DNA from: Rheinheimera pacifica
GTDB lineage: Bacteria > Pseudomonadota > Gammaproteobacteria > Enterobacterales > Alteromonadaceae
Direction: 5' to 3'
Assembly: GCF_024809855.1 (NCBI RefSeq)
Contig: NZ_JANUEM010000006.1
Span: 62,001-126,000 of the forward strand
Length of the DNA: 64,000 bases
Shown: in pieces, positions 46,036 to 55,083 of the stretch
Numbering within the stretch: the first letter of the stretch is position 1
Layout: each line of letters begins with the position of its first letter
The notes under the pieces: model-generated
The model's database searches: none
Seen by the model: only the letters and a program-made list of their open reading frames with translations
Told to the model about the DNA's origin: nothing
Position numbers and translations under genes: made by a program

Positions 46036-46620
46036 GTGAATTACCTTGCCCATGCTGCATTAGCAAAACCCAATATTTATTCACTTACCGGCAATTTGCT
46101 TGGCGATTTTTGTAAAGGTATTCCATTGAACACTTTGCCCCCCGATATTCTGGCAGGTTTACTTAATCATCGGGCGACAGACAGCTATACAGATCAGCAC
46201 ACCGAAGTCAGGCAGCTAAAAGCATTATTCTCCGCCAGCCGCCGCCGGTTTGCCGGTATAGCACTGGATGTATTATTTGATCACTTTCTTATCAAACACT
46301 GGCAGCAGTTTTACAGCACCAGTTTTGCTGATTACAAACAGCAGCTATATGCAGACTTAGCTACAGCAGAACCTCTGATGCCGGTAGCTATGGCAAACAC
46401 TATGCGCAGTGTCCGCACACATGACTGGTTCAGTAGCTACCAGCAATTGCCACAGTTAGGTAAGGCTTTAGACCGTATTGCCAGCCGGATAAAGTTTACA
46501 CATCAATTTGCTGGCATAATTGATGAAATTCAGCCGCAATATGCGGTGCTGGAACAAGGCTTTTTAAGGTTTTATCCGCAATTGCAGCAACATATAAAGC
46601 AACTGTCGCTTGAAACCTGA
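46036..46620 (+). CDS. acpH: ACP phosphodiesterase
   Basis: AcpH removes the 4'-phosphopantetheine arm from holo-acyl carrier protein. The 194-residue protein begins VNYLAHAALA (start codon GTG read as Met) and has SLTGNLLGDFCKG, the NHRATDSYTDQH metal-binding region, and GIALDVLFDHFLIKHW. These match the family, whose E. coli member is 193 residues. GTG 46036 is preceded by AAGGA at the right distance; a TTG 11 codons upstream has no site. It is divergent from the repeat operon. Confidence 0.9.
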   Translation: MNYLAHAALAKPNIYSLTGNLLGDFCKGIPLNTLPPDILAGLLNHRATDSYTDQHTEVRQLKALFSASRRRFAGIALDVLFDHFLIKHWQQFYSTSFADYKQQLYADLATAEPLMPVAMANTMRSVRTHDWFSSYQQLPQLGKALDRIASRIKFTHQFAGIIDEIQPQYAVLEQGFLRFYPQLQQHIKQLSLET

Positions 46621-46755
46621 GCAATAACGCTCTGACACAGCGGGCTCCGACGTTATTGCAGCAGATTTATCCCGGCATTAGTTGCGTTAAAAGCCTGCTA
46701 TTGGCTAGACTAGCGCCCTGTTCGTTTTGATAGCATTGAATACAGGAGCGCAATA

Positions 46756-47457
46756 ATGGGCGCACAATGGAAAGCCAAACATAAAATGGATGCAGCCAAC
46801 GCCAAAGGCCGCATTTTTACCAAACTGGCAAAAGAGATTGCTGTTGCTGCACGTAATGGTGCCGATCCGGATATGAACGCCAAATTACGTTCTGCCATTG
46901 AAGCTGCAAAAAAAGCATCAATGCCAAAAGATACACTGGAACGTGCAATCAAAAAGGGCGCAGGCCTGCTTGATGGTCCGGCAAACTATGAAACTGTAGT
47001 TTACGAAGGCTTTGCGCCGCATCAGGTGCCGGTTATTGTTGAGTGTTTAACTGACAATAAAAACCGCAGCGCGATGAGTATCCGGCAGTTGTTCCGCAAA
47101 GGCCAACTGGCAACTTCCGGCGCAATATCCTGGGATTTTAAGCATTTAGGCCAGATTGAAGCGGAGCCTGTCAGTGCAGATGCCGATGCTGAACTGGCTG
47201 CGATAGAAGCCGGTGCGCAGGATTTTGAAGCCGGTGACGATAACGAAGTGGTATTTTTAACGGAAGCCACCGATTTAGATCTGGTAGCCAAGGCTCTGCC
47301 GGAGTTTGGCTTTAATGTACTGACCGCTAAACTGGTATACCGCGCGAATAACCCGGTAACCTTAGACGATGCGCAGCGCGCTGAAGTAGAAGCCTTTTTA
47401 GATGCTATTGATGCTGATGATGACGTACAAAACGTTTATGTTGGCTTAGCCGGCTAA
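46756..47457 (+). CDS. YebC/PmpR family protein (paralogue, YeeN-like)
   Basis: A 233-residue member of the TACO1/YebC family, whose members act in transcription control or translation of proline stretches. [32 protein letters not shown] (read in parts) replaces the usual GHSKWANIKH start, which marks the YeeN-like branch. Acidic C-terminal [22 protein letters not shown] second, canonical YebC lies at 63442 next to ruvC. ACAGGAG precedes the ATG; a terminator follows. Confidence 0.9.
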   Translation: MGAQWKAKHKMDAANAKGRIFTKLAKEIAVAARNGADPDMNAKLRSAIEAAKKASMPKDTLERAIKKGAGLLDGPANYETVVYEGFAPHQVPVIVECLTDNKNRSAMSIRQLFRKGQLATSGAISWDFKHLGQIEAEPVSADADAELAAIEAGAQDFEAGDDNEVVFLTEATDLDLVAKALPEFGFNVLTAKLVYRANNPVTLDDAQRAEVEAFLDAIDADDDVQNVYVGLAG

Positions 47458-47483
47458 TCTTTCTGTATTATCTGCGCACTAAC

Positions 47484-47516
47484 ACAGCCATCCTGTCAGG
47501 TGGCTGTATTGTTTTT
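47484..47516 (+). terminator. Terminator after the YebC paralogue
   Basis: ACAGCCA (47484-47490) pairs with TGGCTGT (47501-47507), extended by inner pairs, followed by ATTGTTTTT. Confidence 0.75.
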
Positions 47517-47525
47517 ACTACCGGC

Positions 47526-47909
47526 TTAACCAAACAATAAACGCCAGATACTGACTTTGCGCTGCTGATGGTATTCTTTGCGCAGGGCGTCTACCTTCTG
47601 CAAATGCAACTTTGCCTGGGTAATATCATCCTCTGTAGCTGCTTGTCGGGCTAACTGAAGCTCTGTCAGCACCAGTTGTAACCCATGTTTAAACTGTTCT
47701 GCTTTTTCCGCTTCAAAATCCGCCAGGGCTGACTGCTGTGTCAGGCTGATCAACTCATCCAGCGGCAGTAATAGCTGGCTAGCGCTTTGTGCGTCATAAG
47801 CCTGTTTATACTGAAAAGCCATATTTTTCATGGTTTTTTCCAGATCAACTGACGCGATAGCCGGCACAGAGTAAAACAACCAAAACAAGCTAAAACACAA
47901 AACGCGCAT
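47526..47909 (-). CDS. Cytochrome b562-like periplasmic protein
   Basis: A 127-residue exported protein, signal peptide about 1-19 (ending PAIAS). The mature chain fits the cytochrome b562 four-helix bundle: DLEKTMKNM near its N-terminus supplies a Met at the axial position 7 of b562, and ALRKEYHQQRK near the end supplies the His ligand. These two match the haem ligands of E. coli CybC. The spectroscopy-proven role of the family is periplasmic electron transfer. A C-terminal SIWRLLFG extension is unusual. ATG 47909 preferred to GTG 47912. Confidence 0.7.
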   Translation of the reverse strand: MRVLCFSLFWLFYSVPAIASVDLEKTMKNMAFQYKQAYDAQSASQLLLPLDELISLTQQSALADFEAEKAEQFKHGLQLVLTELQLARQAATEDDITQAKLHLQKVDALRKEYHQQRKVSIWRLLFG

Positions 47910-48108
47910 CACAATATCTCAAAAAACAATAAGGCGGCTATTGTAACGTAAAGTGCCAGGCAGGCATATGGTACCGGTCCGCTGTAGAGAGCGCGCAAAA
48001 CGCGTGCCAGGCGCAAAAATAACCCGCTTTGCCTGACAGTGCTTGTCGTTAGCTGTTAAACCTGCTGAGATAACAACGATTACCTGAAATAAATAAGAGA
48101 TAACAATA

Positions 48109-49308
48109 ATGAAGCAAGCTCTCCCCCCTTTAGCCATGTTTTTTGGTGTTGCCCTGTTAAGCGGTTGTGCAGCCACTGCCACTAACAACACGGTTTCGCA
48201 GGCTAGCACTGCGCAGCAACTGGCACAGCAGTACATTATTATTGACACCCACATCGACGTGCCTTACCGGCTACATAAAGACTGGGAAGACGTTACTGTA
48301 GCCACCCAACGCGGTGAATTTGATTACCCGCGAGCGCAGGCAGGTGGCTTGAATGCGCCCTTTATGTCTATTTACATCCCGGCGTCTTACGAGCGTAGTG
48401 GCGGCGGTTATCAGTTGGCAAACCAACTGATAGATAGCATGGAAGCGCTGGCAGGCCGTGCGCCGGATAAATTCGCCATGGCATACAACACAACAGACGT
48501 ACTTGAACAGTTTGGCAGTGGCAAAGTATCACTGGCACTTGGCATGGAAAATGGCACGCCGATAAACGGCAAGCTGGAAAACCTGCAGCATTTTTATCAA
48601 CGCGGCATCCGTTATATTACGCTATCGCATTCTGAGAGTAATCATATTGCTGACTCCAGCTATGATTTGCGCCGCCGCTGGAATGGCTTAAGCCCGTTTG
48701 GTAAAGAGTTGGTGGTGGCGATGAACAATATCGGCATGATGATTGATATTTCGCATGTATCAGATGACGCCTTTTACCAGGCCGTTGAGATCAGCAAAGT
48801 GCCGGTTATCGCCTCACACTCGTCACTGCGCAGTTACACCCCGGGGTTTGAACGCAACATGGATGACAACATGATTAAAGCGCTGGCGAAAAACGGCGGT
48901 GTAGTGCAAATTAACTTTGGTTCGTCTTTTGTGACCATGATGGCTAACCAATACGGCGCTCTGCGTAAAGCCGCAGCAAAACAGGCAGGCGTAGCCGACG
49001 ATGACGCTTTTGAGCTGGAGTTTCGCAAAAAACACCCCTACCCGTTTGCAACCTTAGATACAGTACTGGACCATATTGATCATGTGGTAAAGCTGGTAGG
49101 TATTGATTATGTTGGCATTGGTTCTGACTACGACGGCGTAGGTGATTCACTACCGGTAGGGCTAAAGGATGTAGCCAGCTATCCGAATTTAATCAACGGC
49201 CTGCTGCAGCGTGGCTATAGCACGGCTGATATCGAAAAAATTCTGTCGGGTAATTTTCTGCGTGTCTGGCGCGAAGTAGAGCAATACGCCGCGCAACAAC
49301 AAGCCTGA
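48109..49308 (+). CDS. Membrane dipeptidase (M19 family) lipoprotein
   Basis: A zinc dipeptidase of the renal-dipeptidase family, 399 residues. A lipobox (LLSGCAAT, Cys about 20) suggests it is lipid-anchored at the cell envelope. The metal-binding set is present: IDTHIDVPYRL (His and Asp, about 46-48), ALGMENGTPI (bridging Glu), ITLSHSESN, DISHVSDDAF and IASHSSLRSY. VGIGSDYDGVGD supplies the later Asp. It may cleave D- or L-dipeptides from peptidoglycan or feeding substrates. GAGATAACAATA precedes the ATG. Confidence 0.92.
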   Translation: MKQALPPLAMFFGVALLSGCAATATNNTVSQASTAQQLAQQYIIIDTHIDVPYRLHKDWEDVTVATQRGEFDYPRAQAGGLNAPFMSIYIPASYERSGGGYQLANQLIDSMEALAGRAPDKFAMAYNTTDVLEQFGSGKVSLALGMENGTPINGKLENLQHFYQRGIRYITLSHSESNHIADSSYDLRRRWNGLSPFGKELVVAMNNIGMMIDISHVSDDAFYQAVEISKVPVIASHSSLRSYTPGFERNMDDNMIKALAKNGGVVQINFGSSFVTMMANQYGALRKAAAKQAGVADDDAFELEFRKKHPYPFATLDTVLDHIDHVVKLVGIDYVGIGSDYDGVGDSLPVGLKDVASYPNLINGLLQRGYSTADIEKILSGNFLRVWREVEQYAAQQQA

Positions 49309-49346
49309 TAAATACTGGTAATGCGCGGTACAAGCCGCGCTTTACC

Positions 49347-49376
49347 TGCCTGCCTTAAACCCGTTTATGGCAGGCA
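49347..49376. terminator. Hairpin between dipeptidase and DUF445 genes
   Basis: TGCCTGCC (49347-49354) pairs with GGCAGGCA (49369-49376), loop 14 nt. A second 6-bp stem (GCGCGG with CCGCGC, 49323-49340) precedes it. No strong T-run for either strand. Confidence 0.45.
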
Positions 49377-49381
49377 CATCA

Positions 49382-50086
49382 CTAAATAAGGCCTGCAAGC
49401 AAGCCGATAGCCCCACCAAATACGCCTCCCCATACTACCAGCCAACCTAAATGCTGGCGGATCATCTGCTGAATAATGTCTTTTACCAATTCAGGGGTCA
49501 GCTCGTTTAAGCGCTGCTGCACTATAGTGTCTACCTTAACCCGCATACTTTCCAGCTGTTCGGGCTGGTCCAGCTGTGCCAACAGCAGTTGGTTAAATTC
49601 ATCGGTTTGCGATATCTCTGCCAATGCGCTTTTCAGCTTGCTGATAAACGGTTCTTTTAACGGTAATAAGGCAGCACTACCGCCAAACATACCCAGCATA
49701 CCGCCAAATGATGACTGCTCGACTACTTTTAACAATGAGTCAAACGCTGGCGACAAATCGGTCTGTGCTATAACCGGCTCAAAATCAAATGCTTTACTAT
49801 GGCTTTGCTGGTGGTCTGCCAAAAAACGCTCAATATTGTTGCCGCTGAAAAACTGTGTCATCACCAGTTGGTAAATTCCCGCTTTAAACTGCTCAAACCG
49901 GGCCGGAATGACGCCAGAGCCATACAACAGTGGTACTTTCTCAAACAGCATATGCACTGCCAGCCAGTTTGTCAGAGCACCGGATAACGCAAATAAGCCT
50001 ACACTAAGTAAAAGTGGTTGCTGTAAATACCAGCCTGCCAGCGTAATTGCTGCGGCAACCCCATTCGTAACTACATTTTTATTCAT
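49382..50086 (-). CDS. DUF445 membrane protein
   Basis: A 234-residue inner-membrane protein with N-terminal helices (about 7-45, including GALTNWLAVHMLFE, the DUF445 signature) and a C-terminal hydrophobic helix (GWLVVWGGVFGGAIGLLAGL). The middle is a helical soluble domain. Function unknown; members are sometimes called YheB-like. ATG 50086 has GGGAGG upstream; a longer frame begins at 50110. Confidence 0.85.
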   Translation of the reverse strand: MNKNVVTNGVAAAITLAGWYLQQPLLLSVGLFALSGALTNWLAVHMLFEKVPLLYGSGVIPARFEQFKAGIYQLVMTQFFSGNNIERFLADHQQSHSKAFDFEPVIAQTDLSPAFDSLLKVVEQSSFGGMLGMFGGSAALLPLKEPFISKLKSALAEISQTDEFNQLLLAQLDQPEQLESMRVKVDTIVQQRLNELTPELVKDIIQQMIRQHLGWLVVWGGVFGGAIGLLAGLI

Positions 50087-50242
50087 GCCTGCCTCCCACT
50101 GATAAAACATAAGCTTATGTGGCGCAGATTCTAATCAGCTAAGCGCAACGGAGCAAGCGCCCGCTTTAGCCGTGGGCAAAATCAGGTTATGCTGGCAGGT
50201 ATAAGTGAAAGTAAGAATTTACAGATAAAATAAGAAATACAG

Positions 50243-50761
50243 ATGAAAATAGTCGTTGCCTCGGCAAATCCGGCAAAAATCAGTGCGGTAAAGGATGCAT
50301 TAACACAGGTATTTAACGGCAAAACACTGCTATGTAGCGGGCAAAGTACTGCTTCTGGCGTGCCAGCACAGCCTATGAGCAGTGAAGAAACCTTACAAGG
50401 GGCGCTCAACCGGCTGCGGGCAGTTGCAGCTGCCGCGCCGGGAGCAGACTATTATGTTGCCATTGAAGCAGGTTTAGACGGCGATTACAGCTTTGCCTGG
50501 GTTGTTATTGCCCACCAGGGGCGTATCAGTAAAACCCGCTCGGCCAGTTTACCCATTCCACCTGCTGCACTCATGGCATTGCAACAGGGCAAAGAGCTGG
50601 GCGATGTAATGGACCTGATGTTTGAGCAACATAATGTTAAACAACAAGGTGGAGCCATTGCCATGTTAACCAACCATCTGCTGACACGCTCCAGTGTGTA
50701 TCAGCAGGCGATTATCTTGGCAATGATCCCGTTTATTCAGCCGCAACTATTTAATACTTAA
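50243..50761 (+). CDS. yjjX: Inosine/xanthosine triphosphatase
   Basis: YjjX hydrolyses non-canonical ITP and XTP, keeping damaged purines out of nucleic acids. The 172-residue protein begins IVVASANPAKISAVKDAL and has MSSEETLQGALNRL, YYVAIEAGLDGD and the segment GELGDVMDLM (with a Lys-Glu lead), all typical. It is alone on this strand, followed by a convergent small gene. Confidence 0.92.
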   Translation: MKIVVASANPAKISAVKDALTQVFNGKTLLCSGQSTASGVPAQPMSSEETLQGALNRLRAVAAAAPGADYYVAIEAGLDGDYSFAWVVIAHQGRISKTRSASLPIPPAALMALQQGKELGDVMDLMFEQHNVKQQGGAIAMLTNHLLTRSSVYQQAIILAMIPFIQPQLFNT

Positions 50762-50770
50762 CTGTAAAAC

Positions 50771-50962
50771 TCAGTTGTAACCTAATACTGCACAATGTGC
50801 AGTGTCAGTATCACGGCGGTTGCTTTTAACTTCTGCCGTGTCGCTGTTGTCAGTCCACACTAAACTCAGTGCCTGACGTTCTTGCTGAGTTAAATCCACC
50901 GTTTTTTGCTGATTAAAATAAAAACGAGGCTCTTGCTCATGGCTTTGTTTCACTGCACTCAT
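50771..50962 (-). CDS. Small polar protein, unknown
   Basis: A 63-residue cytoplasmic protein (MSAVKQSHEQEPRFYF, then LTQQERQALSLVWTDNSDTA). ATG 50962 has CAGGAGTCTGCT upstream, a strong site; an extension of 22 codons upstream is unlikely. One cysteine near the end (AHCAVLGYN). No family recognised. Confidence 0.6.
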   Translation of the reverse strand: MSAVKQSHEQEPRFYFNQQKTVDLTQQERQALSLVWTDNSDTAEVKSNRRDTDTAHCAVLGYN

Positions 50963-51052
50963 AGCAGACTCCTGTAGTGGGTATAAAAAGAGAGTACTCA
51001 CTAACTTTATAAGCCTTAGCCTGAGCACAGGCTGAACAGTAAGCTTTATCTG

Positions 51053-52546
51053 CTACAGATACGCGCGATTAAATGACTCTTTCGATTGCTGCAGATAACT
51101 ACGCGCCTTTTGCGCATGATTTTCCCAGATTTGTTTATCAGCGGCATCGGTAAACGGGTTTTGGCTACTGCTGACTGAGCGTTCAAACCGGTCATAATGT
51201 GTTAGCATGGCCGACGTGATCTGATTAAACTGGTCTTTGTAGCTTTGGGTATGATCCAACTGCTCTGAGGTTTTCAGCACAAAACGGATAAGCTCGGTAT
51301 TATTGCCCTCATCCAGATAACTCTTTGCTTTTAGCGTGATATTACCCGCCACTTCGTCCATGAGTTTCTGCCGCACCAGTTCATCTTTGCTAAGTGCCCT
51401 GCTAATTGTCTCCTGCGAGCGCACCATGCTGGCATGTTGTAACGTGTCGCGCAGTTGTTTGTCTAAGTTACGCCGAAAGCTGTCAATAGTCTTTTGAATA
51501 CCCAGTAACTCGGCTTCCAGCGCTGCAACCTGTTGTAACTCTTTTTCCAGTTCAGCCAGAAAACGCTCAGCATCCTGATAAATTTTCAAACCGTTTTGTT
51601 CGGCAAATTTACGATCAGAGCGGCTTAACCCTGCATCGCTATAGTTCGATTTATCAAAACTGGATGCCAGAAAAGATTTAAACGGCTCAGCAAAAGCCGA
51701 ATAAGCCCCCGCGCTTACTACATTCAATGTGGCAGTAGCCAGATCGCCAAATGGCTTTAACATAGAGTTCAGCCGGGCTTGCTGCAGCGGTGTTGTTACG
51801 CGTTTAGCATCATTTACAATACTGCGAAAACTGGCATAAGCCATCGGGTTAGACATTCTATTACGCTCAGAACTTGCCAGAGCCAGCGCAATACCTGAAT
51901 GTAGTGCGTTGGCGTATTCCAGATACTGACGCTGCAAATCCAGTTGAGCAGCGTAGTTAACGCCCAAAGTGCGGAAAGATTCGGCCTGCAAGGCAATATT
52001 CTGATCCTGGCGCAATTTGTCCAGAATACCACTGACAATACGCTGCTCATTCTTCTGTAAAGCGGTTGCCAGTAAAATACGCTCTACCAGTATATCGTCA
52101 ACGTCCACAACGCCATTTACGACTTCAATATCCAGCCGCAGGTAACGCCTGGCGGGCTCATCAATAGAAACGCGGTGTGCTTTATAGCTGACATCGCCAG
52201 CGCTATGCTCTATCAAGGCAACCGGCTGCCACAGCGCATTTAGCGATGGCATATCCGACACCAGCACATGAATACGATATGCGGTGATATTGGTATCAGG
52301 CCGAACCCATAACTCCAGCACACCCATTTCACTAATAGCATCCTTGCTAAATAGCACGCTATTGCCTGGCTTACAACGCAGTGACAACTCACCGGAACGC
52401 GGCACACCAAGCAAGGCCCGGCAATCGCCAAGTTGGCGCCAACGCTCAGCATCGCCACTTTCAAAGCCATCACTAAAAACCACAGCGGCCTGCCCCGACA
52501 CACCAGGCAACCAGGCAGCAAGCAAGAACGCAATCAAATTACGCAT
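51053..52546 (-). CDS. Large exported protein with beta-sandwich head and helical stalk, unknown
   Basis: A 497-residue exported protein. Signal peptide (MRNLIAFLLAAWLPGVSG, cleavage near GQAA). Residues about 22-155 look like a concanavalin-type beta-sandwich: VVFSDGFESGDAERW, LELWVRPDTNITAYRI, RRYLRLDIEVVNGVVDVDDI. Two Cys (CRALLG and LRCKPG) may form a disulfide. Residues about 165-490 are almost wholly helical, with long coiled-coil stretches (FLAELEKELQQVAALEAELL). No enzymatic motif is seen. ATG 52546 has CGGAG upstream. The gene stands alone. No family recognised. Confidence 0.7.
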   Translation of the reverse strand: MRNLIAFLLAAWLPGVSGQAAVVFSDGFESGDAERWRQLGDCRALLGVPRSGELSLRCKPGNSVLFSKDAISEMGVLELWVRPDTNITAYRIHVLVSDMPSLNALWQPVALIEHSAGDVSYKAHRVSIDEPARRYLRLDIEVVNGVVDVDDILVERILLATALQKNEQRIVSGILDKLRQDQNIALQAESFRTLGVNYAAQLDLQRQYLEYANALHSGIALALASSERNRMSNPMAYASFRSIVNDAKRVTTPLQQARLNSMLKPFGDLATATLNVVSAGAYSAFAEPFKSFLASSFDKSNYSDAGLSRSDRKFAEQNGLKIYQDAERFLAELEKELQQVAALEAELLGIQKTIDSFRRNLDKQLRDTLQHASMVRSQETISRALSKDELVRQKLMDEVAGNITLKAKSYLDEGNNTELIRFVLKTSEQLDHTQSYKDQFNQITSAMLTHYDRFERSVSSSQNPFTDAADKQIWENHAQKARSYLQQSKESFNRAYL

Positions 52547-52717
52547 GGAAACTCCGAAACTGGAAGCAAGCATAAAGCCACCGGATAGCGGCTTTTGGAA
52601 GTGCAGCTATTTTAACCGAATACAGCACTGCTGCAATACTGCGTTAGTTAACACTGTGCAAAATACTGTATCATCAAACCTCTGCCCCTATCCGCCCCCA
52701 ACCAGTGAGCCGTTTAA

Positions 52718-53413
52718 ATGTGGCTGAATGAAGAGCAAAAGCTCGATGCTGCGATACGCACCTATAGAAAAACGCTGCTGCAATCTACTCCGCAGCATAT
52801 CGTTATAGATAATTTATTTGATAGCAACAAACTCGATGAGGTTGTCAGTATTTTACAGCAAGAGAGTGGCTGGCAAACACAGAAACACACCTACTCGGCT
52901 TTATATGTCGATAACGCAAAGTGGCAAAAAACCCAGAAAAAGCAGCGTTTTGTACAACGGGATCTATGGCAACGCCCAGCTCTTAGTGCTGTAGGCGCAC
53001 CAGATAATGTTGCAGAGCAGTTTTTAGCGTTTTTACGTAGTGATGAATTTATGTCTTGGTTATCGCGTATCTTTAAAGTGGCTTTAACCGATATCAATGT
53101 GGCTAATCCCGCTATTAACAGCAATTGCTTTCGCTTAGGTGCAACTGACTTTGTTAATCAGCACGCTGATGACTCCCCCGGCAGAGAAGTATGTATGTTG
53201 TTGTATTTAAATAAAGGCTGGCAACACAATAACGGTGGTGAACTGGTTTTTCTGGGAGCAGATGCCAACCCCGTCAGTATAGCGCCGTTGTATAACCGCT
53301 GCGTATTGTTCAACCCGGCCTCACCTGGCTCTGAGCACTGGGTAAAAGCACTGACAACCGAAAATACACAGCAATATCGTTATAACGTCACCAGTTGGTA
53401 TTGGTCTGAGTGA
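52718..53413 (+). CDS. 2-oxoglutarate/Fe(II)-dependent oxygenase
   Basis: A 231-residue prolyl-hydroxylase-like dioxygenase. The iron facial triad appears as FVNQHADDSPG (His and Asp, about 149 and 151) and GSEHWV (His, about 206), with Arg of YRYNVTSWYW (about 222) for 2-oxoglutarate. The N-terminal part (DNLFDSNKLDEVVSILQ) is the usual support helix. The substrate (protein, amino acid or ribosome) is unknown. It lies between the 497-residue exported protein gene and tRNA-Ser. Confidence 0.85.
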   Translation: MWLNEEQKLDAAIRTYRKTLLQSTPQHIVIDNLFDSNKLDEVVSILQQESGWQTQKHTYSALYVDNAKWQKTQKKQRFVQRDLWQRPALSAVGAPDNVAEQFLAFLRSDEFMSWLSRIFKVALTDINVANPAINSNCFRLGATDFVNQHADDSPGREVCMLLYLNKGWQHNNGGELVFLGADANPVSIAPLYNRCVLFNPASPGSEHWVKALTTENTQQYRYNVTSWYWSE

Positions 53414-53450
53414 TGACAAAGGCCCACGCTTTTGGCGTGGGCCTTTGTCA
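53414..53450. terminator. Strong bidirectional terminator
   Basis: Sixteen perfect base pairs (53414-53429 with 53435-53450; TGACAAAGGCCCACGC) around a 5-nt loop. It starts directly at the oxygenase stop and lies just downstream of tRNA-Ser on the minus strand. Confidence 0.8.
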
Positions 53451-53456
53451 TTTATC

Positions 53457-53546
53457 TGGCGGAGAGAGAGGGATTCGAACCCTCGTTAGGGGTTAACCTA
53501 AACACACTTTCCAGGCGTGCGCCTTCAGCCACTCAGCCATCTCTCC
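53457..53546 (-). tRNA. tRNA-Ser(GGA)
   Basis: A 90-nt class II tRNA with acceptor GGAGAGA/TCTCTCC, a long variable arm, anticodon GGA within CTGGAAA, T-loop TTCGAAT and an encoded CCA. It reads UCC/UCU serine codons. Followed by the strong hairpin at 53414-53450. Confidence 0.96.
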
Positions 53547-53661
53547 GGAACTTGCGTTGCAAGCGCGGCTATACTAGGGAAATTCACCGCGCGCTGCAAC
53601 TGTTATATGCAGTAGTACTTTGTTTATGCCTGCTTTTTATACATATCAGGCCAAAAGTCTA

Positions 53662-54720
53662 TCAGGCGTTGCCTTTTACCTGCTTTTTCAAATCAGCAGC
53701 AAAGCCCAGCATACGGTTTAACGGTATCAGGGCTTTTTCACGCTGTGCGGCATCAACAAAGATTTCATGGCCGTTAGTGTCTGTCAGGGCCGCCTCAATC
53801 GCTTTTAAGCCGTTCATTGCCATCCAGGGGCAATGAGCACAGCTGCGGCAAGTAGCGCCGTTACCGCCGGTTGGTGCCTCAATAAAGGTCTTGCCGGGCA
53901 TCTGCTGCTGCATCTTATAAAAGATGCCCTTATCAGTGGCGACAATAAAGGTGTCATTAGGCAGCGTTTGGCTGGCTTGAATCAATTGGCTGGTAGAACC
54001 TACAGCGTCTGCTAACTGTACTACGCTGTCAGGCGATTCCGGGTGCACTAATACTGCGGCATCGGGGTATTGCTTTTTCAGTTCAATAAGCGCGTTGGCT
54101 TTAAATTCGTCGTGGACGATACAGGCCGCATTCCACAGCAACATATCGGCGCCGGTTTGCTTTTGTACCCAGGCACCCAGGTGCTTATCCGGCCCCCAGA
54201 GGATTTTTTTACCCTGGCTGTCTAAATAATCTACTACGTCCAGAGCAATTGATGATGTTACCACCCAGTCGGCGCGGGCTTTTACCGCAGCAGAGGTATT
54301 GGCATACACTACTACGACACGATCAGGGTGCGCATCGCAAAAGGCTGAGAAGGGTTCTGCCGGGCAGCCTAAGTCCAGTGAACAGGTAGCATCCAGCGTG
54401 GGCATTAACACCGTTTTGTTGGGCGTAAGAATTTTTGCTGTTTCGCCCATAAACTTTACGCCGGCGACAATCAGCGTTTTCGCCGGATATTCATTACCAA
54501 AACGGGCCATTTCCAATGAGTCGGATACGCAGCCGCCGGTTTCTTCAGCCAACGCCTGTATTTCCGGATCAGTATAATAGTGGGCTACCAGTACAGCGTC
54601 TTTTTGCTGTAACAGGGTTTTGATACGGTCTTTATAGGCTTGCTTTTCGTCACCGCTCAAAGGCAGTGGCTTTTTCGGAAAGGCAAAGTCTTGCTCTGTG
54701 AAATACAACGTCTGTTCCAT
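53662..54720 (-). CDS. nadA: Quinolinate synthase A
   Basis: NadA condenses iminoaspartate with dihydroxyacetone phosphate to quinolinate in de novo NAD synthesis, using a [4Fe-4S] cluster. The 352-residue protein has [24 protein letters not shown] (read in parts), [25 protein letters not shown] and the Cys-rich [19 protein letters not shown] (about 297-305). AGGTAAGCCCT precedes the ATG. It stands alone between tRNA genes. Confidence 0.96.
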   Translation of the reverse strand: MEQTLYFTEQDFAFPKKPLPLSGDEKQAYKDRIKTLLQQKDAVLVAHYYTDPEIQALAEETGGCVSDSLEMARFGNEYPAKTLIVAGVKFMGETAKILTPNKTVLMPTLDATCSLDLGCPAEPFSAFCDAHPDRVVVVYANTSAAVKARADWVVTSSIALDVVDYLDSQGKKILWGPDKHLGAWVQKQTGADMLLWNAACIVHDEFKANALIELKKQYPDAAVLVHPESPDSVVQLADAVGSTSQLIQASQTLPNDTFIVATDKGIFYKMQQQMPGKTFIEAPTGGNGATCRSCAHCPWMAMNGLKAIEAALTDTNGHEIFVDAAQREKALIPLNRMLGFAADLKKQVKGNA

Positions 54721-54791
54721 AGGGCTTACCTGCTGACTTTAAAGGGCGGCTATTATAGCGCTGCGAATTAAGAAAATACAGTATGGTGGCA

Positions 54792-54867
54792 TGGTGGGTC
54801 ATGATGGATTCGAACCATCGACCAACGGATTAAAAGTCCGCTGCTCTACCAGCTGAGCTAATGACCC
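54792..54867 (-). tRNA. tRNA-Lys(TTT), copy 4 in transcript order
   Basis: A 76-nt tRNA with encoded CCA. Anticodon TTT in CTTTTAA, T-stem GATGG/CCATC with the normal G53-C61 pair. Acceptor GGGTCAT/ATGACCC. Confidence 0.97.
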
Positions 54868-54889
54868 ATGCAGGAAAAACGAAGAAAAT

Positions 54890-54965
54890 TGGTGGGTCAT
54901 GATGGATTCGAACCATCGACCAACGGATTAAAAGTCCGCTGCTCTACCAGCTGAGCTAATGACCC
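54890..54965 (-). tRNA. tRNA-Lys(TTT), copy 3 in transcript order
   Basis: Identical to the copy at 54792-54867 over its 76 nt, with normal G53-C61. Separated from its neighbours by 22-nt and 17-nt spacers. Confidence 0.97.
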
Positions 54966-54982
54966 AAACAGGGATATCGAAG

Positions 54983-55058
54983 TGGTGGGTCATGATGAAT
55001 TCGAATCATCGACCAACGGATTAAAAGTCCGCTGCTCTACCAGCTGAGCTAATGACCC
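54983..55058 (-). tRNA. tRNA-Lys(TTT), copy 2, A53-U61 variant
   Basis: 76 nt with CCA, same anticodon and body, but T-stem GATGA/TCATC gives A53-U61 instead of G53-C61. Flanked by a 9-bp inverted repeat: GATATCGAA (54973-54981) and TTCGATATC (55061-55069). Confidence 0.95.
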
Positions 55059-55083
55059 ATTTCGATATCAAAGTTTGCGCGGT

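Noticed and set aside
53432..53836. Plus-strand ORF starting MAWAFVIYLAEREGFEPS
   Set aside because: It runs antisense through tRNA-Ser; the EREGFEPS peptide is a well-known false product of this tRNA read backwards.
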